This document shows, in pieces, positions 44,731-51,439 of a stretch of DNA of 64,000 nucleotides. How positions within the stretch are numbered: position 1 is the first letter of the stretch; each line of letters starts with the position of its first letter. Origin of the DNA: Micromonospora sp. WMMD882 (GTDB taxonomy: Bacteria > Actinomycetota > Actinomycetes > Mycobacteriales > Micromonosporaceae). A program made the translations under genes and the position numbers. The notes beneath the pieces are model-generated. The model did not search any database. It was not told where the DNA came from and was given only the letters and a program-made list of their open reading frames with translations. The stretch lies in assembly GCF_027497255.1 (NCBI RefSeq), contig NZ_CP114903.1:2232001-2296000 (forward strand), read 5' to 3'.

Positions 44731-46311
44731 ATGCCCCTGAGCCGTCGACGTCTGATCCAACTCGGCGGCGTGGCCGCCGCCGTGCCGCTGGTCGGGTGCG
44801 ACCGGATCGGCGACCAGGTCGGTGAGAGCCTCGGCACCCGCTCCGGCTCCAGCACCGGGTCCAGGATGTCCAGTCAACTCGACCTGCCGGAGCCCTTCCA
44901 GGTCCCCCTCCCCCGGCCCAGGGTGCTCGAACCCACCAACTCGGACGGCACCACCGACTTCTACGAGGTCACCCAGCGGGCCGCGAAGGTCGAGATCGTC
45001 CCCGGCCACCAGACCGAGATCTGGGGGTACGACGGCACGTTCCCCGGCCCGACCATCGAGTCACGCGCCGGCCGGCGCACCGTCGTACGACACCGCAACG
45101 AGCTGCCCGTGCCGGTGGTGGTGCACCTGCACGGCGGCAAGAACCCGGCCGAGCACGACGGCTACCCGATCGACTACCTGCTGCCCACCGGCGGTTTCGC
45201 GCACGGCGACGGCATGCCCGGTCACACCATGGCCGGCGGCAACACCAGCCAGGGCACCAAGGACTACGTCTACCCGCTCGACCAGCCGGCCGCCACGCTC
45301 TGGTACCACGACCACCGGATGGACTTCACCGGCCCGCAGGTCTACCGGGGGCTGGCCGGCTTCCACCTCGTCCGCGACGACGAGGAGGACGCCCTGCCGT
45401 TGCCGAAGGGCGAGAAGGAGGTGCCGCTGTTCATCTGCGACCGGGCCTTCGCCGAGGACGGCTCGTTCCGCTACCCGGCGGTCGACCACTCCCTGCACGA
45501 CCCGGGGGTGACCGGGCAGTTCTCCAACGGCGTGCTCGGTGACGTGATCCTGGTCAACGGCGCGCCCTGGCCGACCCTGGACGTGGCCAACACCCGCTAC
45601 CGGTTCCGGGTCCTCAACGGCTCCAACGCCCGCCGGTACGCGCTCAGCCTCGACCCGAAGCCGGGCGAGGGCCGCTCGTTCGTCCAGATCGGCAGTGACG
45701 CCGGGCTGCTCGGCGCGCCGATCGGGCACGACCGCATCGAGATCGCCCCGGCCGAGCGGTACGACCTGGTCGTCGACTTCTCGCAGTTCAAGGTCGGCAC
45801 CCGGGTCACCCTGCGCAACGAGTTCGACAACGGCCGGCTCGGCAGCGTCATGCAGTTCCACGTCGCCCGCAAGGCCACCGAGGACAGCACGGTGCCCGGC
45901 CGGCTTGCCGACTTCGAGCAGTTGGACCGTTCGATGGCCGTGCGGACCCGGCAGTTCCTGTTCGGTCAGGGCGTCTCCGGCGGCCGGCAGATCTGGGCGG
46001 TCAACGGCAAACCGTTCGAGCCGGACCGGATCGACGCCCAGCCGAAGCTCGGCTCGGTGGAGATCTGGAAGCTGGTCACCGACGTCCACCACCCGGTCCA
46101 CCTGCACCTGGCCCACTTCCAGGTGCTCAGCCGGATGACCCAGGCCCCGCTGGCCCGGGACGCCGGCTGGAAGGACACCGTCGACATCCTGCCCGGCCAG
46201 ATCGTCGAGGTGCTGGCCAAGTTCACCGGCCACCGGGGCAAGTACGTCTTCCACTGCCACAACCTCGAACACGAGGACATGGTCATGATGAGCAACCTCG
46301 AAGTGGTCTGA
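44731..46311 (+). CDS. Bilirubin-oxidase/CotA-like multicopper oxidase, probable Tat lipoprotein
   Basis: 526 residues. The leader SRRRLIQLGGVAAAVPLVGC has a twin arginine and a lipobox LVGC, so export by Tat and lipid attachment at C23 are likely. Copper motifs are complete: VVHLHGGKNPAEHDG, LWYHDHRMDFTGPQVYRGL, HHPVHLHLAHFQVL and FHCHNLEHEDMVMM. No methionine-rich region of the CueO type. It oxidises phenols, pigments or metal ions with O2; in this setting it could couple or cyclise a phenolic product. GAGGAG lies ten bases before the ATG. A terminator follows, so it may be monocistronic. Confidence 0.9.
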   Translation: MPLSRRRLIQLGGVAAAVPLVGCDRIGDQVGESLGTRSGSSTGSRMSSQLDLPEPFQVPLPRPRVLEPTNSDGTTDFYEVTQRAAKVEIVPGHQTEIWGYDGTFPGPTIESRAGRRTVVRHRNELPVPVVVHLHGGKNPAEHDGYPIDYLLPTGGFAHGDGMPGHTMAGGNTSQGTKDYVYPLDQPAATLWYHDHRMDFTGPQVYRGLAGFHLVRDDEEDALPLPKGEKEVPLFICDRAFAEDGSFRYPAVDHSLHDPGVTGQFSNGVLGDVILVNGAPWPTLDVANTRYRFRVLNGSNARRYALSLDPKPGEGRSFVQIGSDAGLLGAPIGHDRIEIAPAERYDLVVDFSQFKVGTRVTLRNEFDNGRLGSVMQFHVARKATEDSTVPGRLADFEQLDRSMAVRTRQFLFGQGVSGGRQIWAVNGKPFEPDRIDAQPKLGSVEIWKLVTDVHHPVHLHLAHFQVLSRMTQAPLARDAGWKDTVDILPGQIVEVLAKFTGHRGKYVFHCHNLEHEDMVMMSNLEVV

Positions 46312-46332
46312 CTCCCCCGTTCGGACCCCGTA

Positions 46333-46369
46333 CGACCGGCGCGTGCCCGACCAAGGCACGCGCCGGTCG
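46333..46369 (+). terminator. Perfect 15-bp hairpin after the multicopper oxidase gene
   Basis: CGACCGGCGCGTGCC (46333-46347) pairs with GGCACGCGCCGGTCG (46355-46369), loop of seven. Starts 22 bases after the stop. Confidence 0.75.
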
Positions 46370-46508
46370 GCGTTCGCGGACCGGCCCGGCCGACTTGAGC
46401 CCTTTCCAATCCGCCTTCGAGCCGGCGGTGGAAACGTGCGCAGCGGCGGAGCCGGCGACCGTAGGCCCGCCCGCCCCGTCCGTTCACCACGCGAAAGGAT
46501 CCGCGAGC

Positions 46509-46907
46509 ATGCCGTACGCCGCGATCAGCTACGACGTCATCCCGGGACACGAGGACGAGATCGCCGAGATCTTCTCGAACTTCCGGCGGGTCAGCACCCC
46601 GATCATGAAGAACGAGCAGGGCGAGGAGGTCGGCCGGCTGCTGGGCAGCGCCGTCTTCATCAAGGACGAGATCGTCGTGCGGGTCATCCACTACGAGGGT
46701 GACCTGGCCGCCGTCGGCCGGCACATGGGCCAGCAGTCCGGCGTGCACGACCTGGAGGGCCGCCTCGCCCCGTACCTGAAGACCAAGCGGGACACCACCA
46801 GCCCGGAGAAGTTCGCCCAGCACTTCCGCGCCTCGCACATGCGCTGCATCGCCCAGCTCACCAAGGAGAACTACCCCGGCCCGCTGCCGGCCGGCGTCGA
46901 GGCCTGA
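46509..46907 (+). CDS. SchA/CurD-like domain protein
   Basis: 132 residues. YAAISYDVIPGHEDEIAEIF is a ferredoxin-like (dimeric alpha/beta barrel) start; VVRVIHYEGDLAAVGRHMG and VHDLEGRLAPYLKTKRDTTS are as in the SchA/CurD family of aromatic polyketide and spore-pigment clusters. Members are thought to help cyclise or oxidise polyketide intermediates; the reaction is not established. Here no ketosynthase is nearby. AAAGGA precedes the ATG at 46509. It is followed by a hairpin and then the asparagine-synthetase homologue. Confidence 0.85.
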   Translation: MPYAAISYDVIPGHEDEIAEIFSNFRRVSTPIMKNEQGEEVGRLLGSAVFIKDEIVVRVIHYEGDLAAVGRHMGQQSGVHDLEGRLAPYLKTKRDTTSPEKFAQHFRASHMRCIAQLTKENYPGPLPAGVEA

Positions 46908-46924
46908 GCACCACCCGGCGCAAC

Positions 46925-46961
46925 CGGTCGCCGGCGGCGACGTCGCCGGCGACCGTTCTCT
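46925..46961 (+). terminator. Hairpin plus T/C tract between SchA/CurD and asparagine-synthetase genes
   Basis: CGGTCGCCGGCG (46925-46936) pairs with CGCCGGCGACCG (46944-46955), then TTCTCT. It could end the SchA/CurD transcript or act as an attenuator for the next gene. Confidence 0.6.
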
Positions 46962-47048
46962 CCCCCCCTCGACTCTCTCCCCCCTCGACCGACGCGGATC
47001 CCCCCGCCCGGAGCGGGCCCGCTCGGCCAACGCGGAAAGGTAGCCCTG

Positions 47049-48896
47049 ATGTCTGGCGTATTTGGCTGGATCGACTTCACCCGGGACCTGGTCCTGGACC
47101 GACCGGTCGTCACGATGCTGACGGCCACGCTGGCCCAGCGGGGCCCGGACGGCGAGGCGGTGTGGGTGTCGCCGCGCGCCGCCCTGGGCTACCGCACGCT
47201 CGACGTGGACCGCACGGTCGGACGGCAGCCGTTCGTGACCGACGTCGACGGGCAACCGGTCGCGGTCGCGGTGACCGGCAACCCGCTCGGCCTGGAGGAC
47301 CTGCGGGGACGGCTGCGCTCGGCCGGACGCGGCTTCGCCCCGGAGACCCCGGCGGTGGAGCTGATCTCGGCGGCGTACCTGCAGTGGGGGGTGGAGTTCG
47401 TCCCCTGGCTGGCCGGGCCGTTCGCGATCGTCGTCTGGGACGCCCGCAGCGAGGAGCTGGTGCTCGCCCGCGACCAGCTCGGCGGCCAGCCGCTCTACTA
47501 CACGCACACCTCCACCGGGCTGATCTTCGCGACCGAGCGCAAGGCCCTGCTGGCGCACCCCGAGGTCGAGGCGGTCGTGGACGTCACCGGGCTGCGGGAG
47601 GCCATCTCGCACGCCCTGCCGCCGGGCCCGCTGTTCAAGGGCCTGGAGTCGGTCAAGGCCGCCGAGATCGCCCGGTTCGGCCGGGGCGGCTGGCGGAAGC
47701 AGACGTACTGGAAGCTCACCACCCGCCCGCACGAGGAGGACCTGGCCGGCACCACCGCCACCGTCCGACGGATGCTGGAGGACAGCATCCGGGAGACCCT
47801 GCCGGCCGACACGTCCCGGCTCGTCGCGACGCTCTCCGGCGGCATCGACTCGTCCTCGGTGGCGGCGCTGGCCGCCGCCGAGCTGCGCCGCCGGGGCGAC
47901 GACAAGCTGCGCACGTACACGGTGGACTTCAAGTCCACCGACTTCGAGGCCGACGTCATGCGGGACACCCGCGACTCGCCGTACGCCCAGGACGCCGCCG
48001 ACACGATCGGCTCGGCGCACCACCTGGTCGAGCTGGAGCCCACCGACATCCTGCACCCGATCGTCCGGCAGGGCATGCTGCGCGCCAAGGACGCCCCGGC
48101 GCGGATCTACGACATGGAGACCTCGCAGTACCTGTTCATCCAGCACGCCGCCGCGCAGGGCGGCAAGGTCGTGCTCACCGGCGGCGCCGGCGACCAGCTC
48201 TTCCAGGGGGCACGCTGGTCCACCGACCCGGGTCTGGTCAAGGCCGACATCTTCCCGTGGATCGCGCTGGCCCAGCGGTTCGGCGCGACCAACGGCTTCG
48301 GCACCGCCCTGTTCAACGCCGACACCCTCGCCGCGCTGGACCTGCCGAACTACTACCGGGACGAGTACGCGCGCGCCAAGAGCGAGATCGAGTACCTGCC
48401 CGGCGAGGACGAGTGGCAGCGGGACATGCGCCGGGTGTCGTACCTGGTCCTGACCCGGGGGCCGCTCGACGCGTCGGTGTTCGCCGCGGCCGGGTTGCAG
48501 ACCCGCGCGCCGATCAACTACTACAAGCTCGTCGAGTACGCGTACAACATCCCGGCGGCCTTCCAGCACCACTCGGGCATCGAGAAGAGCCTGCTCCGGG
48601 CGGCCGTGGCCGACCTGCTGCCGGAGTCGGTGCTCACCCGGCGGCAGAGCGCCACCCCGGTCAGCAACCATCCCCGCTACCTGCAACGGCTGACCGAGGA
48701 GTTCCGGGCCGTCCTGGCCGACCCGAACGCCCCGGTCCGGACGCTGATCGACGTGCGGGCCGCGACGGAGCTCGTCGACGCGCTCTCCGGCGACACGCCC
48801 CGGATGGCCAAGGACCGGCTCGCCCGCGCCGCCGTCGAACTGGCCCTCCAGCTCAACCTCTGGCTGCACCACTACCGGGTACGGCTGGCGCTGTAA
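47049..48896 (+). CDS. Asparagine-synthetase homologue lacking the glutaminase cysteine
   Basis: 615 residues. The N-terminal Ntn domain begins M-S-G-V-F-G instead of M-C-G, so the nucleophile that frees ammonia from glutamine is absent. RGPDGEAVWVSPRAALGYRT is retained. The C-terminal ATP-pyrophosphatase domain is intact: ATLSGGIDSSSVAALAAAEL, then VLTGGAGDQLFQGARW, and ending near LEEFRAVL-type helices. Loss of glutaminase while keeping adenylation is the pattern of beta-lactam and carbapenam synthetases and some amide-forming tailoring enzymes. It probably activates a carboxylate as AMP ester for attack by an amine within the molecule or from a partner. Substrate unknown. AAAGG precedes the ATG. 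Confidence 0.88.
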   Translation: MSGVFGWIDFTRDLVLDRPVVTMLTATLAQRGPDGEAVWVSPRAALGYRTLDVDRTVGRQPFVTDVDGQPVAVAVTGNPLGLEDLRGRLRSAGRGFAPETPAVELISAAYLQWGVEFVPWLAGPFAIVVWDARSEELVLARDQLGGQPLYYTHTSTGLIFATERKALLAHPEVEAVVDVTGLREAISHALPPGPLFKGLESVKAAEIARFGRGGWRKQTYWKLTTRPHEEDLAGTTATVRRMLEDSIRETLPADTSRLVATLSGGIDSSSVAALAAAELRRRGDDKLRTYTVDFKSTDFEADVMRDTRDSPYAQDAADTIGSAHHLVELEPTDILHPIVRQGMLRAKDAPARIYDMETSQYLFIQHAAAQGGKVVLTGGAGDQLFQGARWSTDPGLVKADIFPWIALAQRFGATNGFGTALFNADTLAALDLPNYYRDEYARAKSEIEYLPGEDEWQRDMRRVSYLVLTRGPLDASVFAAAGLQTRAPINYYKLVEYAYNIPAAFQHHSGIEKSLLRAAVADLLPESVLTRRQSATPVSNHPRYLQRLTEEFRAVLADPNAPVRTLIDVRAATELVDALSGDTPRMAKDRLARAAVELALQLNLWLHHYRVRLAL

Positions 48897-48990
48897 CGCC
48901 GCCACCCGCAGCGGCAGCCGCGTCCACCGTCCCCCGACCGACCGACACCAATCCGCTCGCCTCGGCGACTTCACGGCGTAGGGGTACGAC

Positions 48991-50040
48991 ATGATCAATG
49001 ACAGTGTGCTGGACACAATCGGCCGTACCCCGGTGGTCCGGCTCAACCGACTCCGGGTGGACAACGGCTCGGAGATCCTGCTCAAGCTGGAGTCCCGCAA
49101 CCCGGCCGGCAGCGTCAAGGACCGCACCGCGCTGTCCATGGTGCTGGAGGCCGAACGGGACGGGCGGCTCAAGCCGGGCGGCACCATCATCGAGTCCTCG
49201 TCCGGCAACACCGGCAAGGGGCTCGCCCTGATCGGGGCCGCCCGCGGTTACCGGGTCATCCTGGTCACCGACCCGAAGGCCCCGGCGTCCATGGTGGACT
49301 ACGTGTCCGCCTTCGGCGCCGAGCTGGAGATCGTCCGGGAGCCGGACGAGACCGGCTACCAGCGGCCCCGGCTCAACCGGGTGCACGAGCTGCTGGCCGC
49401 CACCCCTGGCGCGTTCTGGCCCAACCAGTACGACAACCCGGCCAACCCGAAGATCCACGCCGAGCAGACCGCGTACGAGATCCTCGACGACGTGGGCCGG
49501 TTCGACGTGCTGGTCGCGGCGGTCGGCACCGGGGGGCACATCAGCGGCCTCGCCGAGACGCTCAAGAGGAAGCTTCCCGACGTGGTGACCGTGGGCGTGG
49601 ACGCGAAGGGGTCGCGGGCGTTCGGTTTCCCGTACGAGACGTGGCTGATGCGCGGTCTCGGCATCGCCTGGAAGCCGGACAACCTGACCACCGAGCTGGT
49701 CGACCGGGTGCACCTGGTGGCCGACCACGAGGGCATCGCCACCAGCCGGCTGCTGGCCCGCCGGGAGGGGCTGCTGGTCGGCGAGTCGGCCGGCGCGGCG
49801 GTCTTCGGGGCGCTGCACCACGCCCACCAGAACCCGGGCGCGCGGATCGTCGCGGTGGCCCCGGACGACGGCGGCAACTACCTCGGCGAGTCGTACGACG
49901 ACGAGTGGCTGCGGGCGCACGGTCTCGGTGACCAGGTGACCGCGCTGTCCAGCGCCGAGCTGCTGGTCACGGCGGCCAAGGACCCGGCCTGGCCGGCGAT
50001 GACCCTGGACCAGGTGTCCCGCCTGGTCACGAGCGCCTGA
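48991..50040 (+). CDS. Cysteine-synthase/cystathionine-beta-synthase-like PLP enzyme
   Basis: 349 residues. Schiff-base lysine in NPAGSVKDRTAL, SSGNTGKGLALIGAARGY, phosphate loop VGTGGHISGLAET, and a CBS-like ending VAPDDGGNYLGESYDDEWLR. It catalyses beta-replacement on an activated serine or cysteine. Residues near the serine pocket differ from housekeeping CysK (SSGNTGKG, not TSGNTGI), so an unusual donor or acceptor is likely. Other enzymes of this branch make 2,3-diaminopropionate or D-cysteine-type building blocks. It lies 94 bases after the asparagine-synthetase homologue and 10 bases before the M24 gene. Confidence 0.87.
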   Translation: MINDSVLDTIGRTPVVRLNRLRVDNGSEILLKLESRNPAGSVKDRTALSMVLEAERDGRLKPGGTIIESSSGNTGKGLALIGAARGYRVILVTDPKAPASMVDYVSAFGAELEIVREPDETGYQRPRLNRVHELLAATPGAFWPNQYDNPANPKIHAEQTAYEILDDVGRFDVLVAAVGTGGHISGLAETLKRKLPDVVTVGVDAKGSRAFGFPYETWLMRGLGIAWKPDNLTTELVDRVHLVADHEGIATSRLLARREGLLVGESAGAAVFGALHHAHQNPGARIVAVAPDDGGNYLGESYDDEWLRAHGLGDQVTALSSAELLVTAAKDPAWPAMTLDQVSRLVTSA

Positions 50041-50050
50041 GGAGGGGCCG

Positions 50051-51247
50051 GTGTTCGCCAACCTCGACCGGCTCGCCCGGTTCATGGACGAGCAGGGCCT
50101 CGACGGTCTGGTCGCCACCACCATCGAGAACGTCCACTACCTGACCGGTGTCGCCGCGGTCGGGCTGGAGATCTTCCCGCACACCGGGCAGGCTTACGCG
50201 GTCGTCACCCGGGACGCCCTCGACCGGCCGCGGTTCGTGGCGTCCCGGTGCGACATCGACCAGGCCCTGGACGCGGCCGTCGGGATCACCGACGCGGTCG
50301 GCTACGGCGTCTTCTACCGGGAGCTGCCCGACGGCGTCGAGCTGACCGACCGGGAACGGGCGCTCGTCGCCACCTCGGTCGACGCCCCGACCGTGCCGAC
50401 CCCGCTGGACGCCCTGGTCGAGACGCTGCGCCGGGCCGGTCTGGCCGGGGCCCGGATCGGCCTGGACGAGGACGGCGTCGCCCACGGCTACCCGGACGCG
50501 CTGCGGGAGAGGCTGCCCCGGCTCGACGTGCGGTTCGTGTCCACCTCGCTGCGCTGGGCCCGCAAGGTCAAGACCGCGCGGGAGGTACGCAGCATCACCG
50601 CCGCCGCGGCCGTGGCCGAGGTGGGCATCACGGCGGTGAACGCGCTGGCCCGGCCCGGGGTGACCGAGCTGGAGCTGGTCCGCGAGTTCGAACGGGCGGT
50701 GGCCGGCGCGGGCGGACGGGCGAAGTTCAGCCACATCAAGATCGGCCGGGGCGGGGTGGCCGGGCAGACCCGCCCGAGTGACGTCGCGTTGCGCCGCGGC
50801 GACGCGATCTGGTTCGACGTCGGCTGCGTGGTCGACGGCTACTGGGCCGACATCGCCCGGGTGTCCTGCCTGGGCGAGCCGTCGGAGAAGCTGGTCCGGT
50901 ACTACGCGGCGATGAAGGCCGGCTGCGACCGGGCGTTCGCCGACGCCAAGCCGGGGATGACCGGTGGGGAGCTGTTCGACCTCACCGTCGCGGCGGTGCG
51001 CCAGGCGGGGGTGCCGCACTACCGGCGCAACCACGTCGGCCACGGCATCGGCGTCGAGCTGTACGACCGGGTCAACGTCACCCCCGGCAACGACGACGAG
51101 CTCGAGGAGGGCGTCGTGGTCAACATCGAGACGCCGTACTACGAGTTCGGTCTCGGCGCCGTCCAGGTCGAGGACCCGTTCCTGGTGACCGCCACCGGCA
51201 ACCAGCTGCTGACCACCCTCGACCGGGACCTGATCGTCCTGGACTGA
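50051..51247 (+). CDS. M24 family metallopeptidase (Xaa-Pro aminopeptidase/creatinase fold)
   Basis: 398 residues from a GTG at 50051 ten bases after the previous stop, with GAGGGG. An N-terminal creatinase-like domain (~1-155) is followed by the pita-bread domain. All five dinuclear-metal ligands are visible: WFDVG, YWADIAR, HVGHGIG, VNIETPYYEFG and VQVEDPF. It may cleave an Xaa-Pro-like or amide bond in the pathway product, or detoxify it. Coupling with the PLP and synthetase genes suggests a common pathway rather than general peptide turnover. A very large hairpin follows. Confidence 0.88.
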   Translation: MFANLDRLARFMDEQGLDGLVATTIENVHYLTGVAAVGLEIFPHTGQAYAVVTRDALDRPRFVASRCDIDQALDAAVGITDAVGYGVFYRELPDGVELTDRERALVATSVDAPTVPTPLDALVETLRRAGLAGARIGLDEDGVAHGYPDALRERLPRLDVRFVSTSLRWARKVKTAREVRSITAAAAVAEVGITAVNALARPGVTELELVREFERAVAGAGGRAKFSHIKIGRGGVAGQTRPSDVALRRGDAIWFDVGCVVDGYWADIARVSCLGEPSEKLVRYYAAMKAGCDRAFADAKPGMTGGELFDLTVAAVRQAGVPHYRRNHVGHGIGVELYDRVNVTPGNDDELEEGVVVNIETPYYEFGLGAVQVEDPFLVTATGNQLLTTLDRDLIVLD

Positions 51248-51253
51248 GGGGGT

Positions 51254-51316
51254 GGGACGCGGGGCGGGAGCCCTTCCTGACGTACGACGGAAGGGCTCCC
51301 GCCCCGCCCGCGTCCC
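51254..51316 (+). terminator. Long hairpin ending the M24 operon
   Basis: Bases 51254-51277 pair with 51289-51316: a 16-17-bp perfect upper stem and an 8-bp lower stem separated by a short bulge; loop of 11 bases. Begins 7 bases after the stop. Confidence 0.8.
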
Positions 51317-51340
51317 AGGGGATGCGACCATCGGCAGCGA

Positions 51341-51376
51341 CGTGGTCCCGCGCCGACACAACGGCGCGGGACCACG
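51341..51376 (-). terminator. Perfect 15-bp hairpin ending the subtilase gene
   Basis: CGTGGTCCCGCGCCG (51341-51355) pairs with 51362-51376, loop ACACAA. It lies 64 bases beyond the minus-strand stop at 51440. Confidence 0.7.
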
Positions 51377-51439
51377 GGACGGCGGTCCGGTCAGGTCACC
51401 CGGTCCCCGGCCGCCCACCGGGGCGGGACGGTCGTCCGG

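Noticed and set aside
45966..49217. 1083-residue minus-strand open frame
   Set aside because: Antisense of the oxidase, SchA/CurD and synthetase genes; no recognisable motif.
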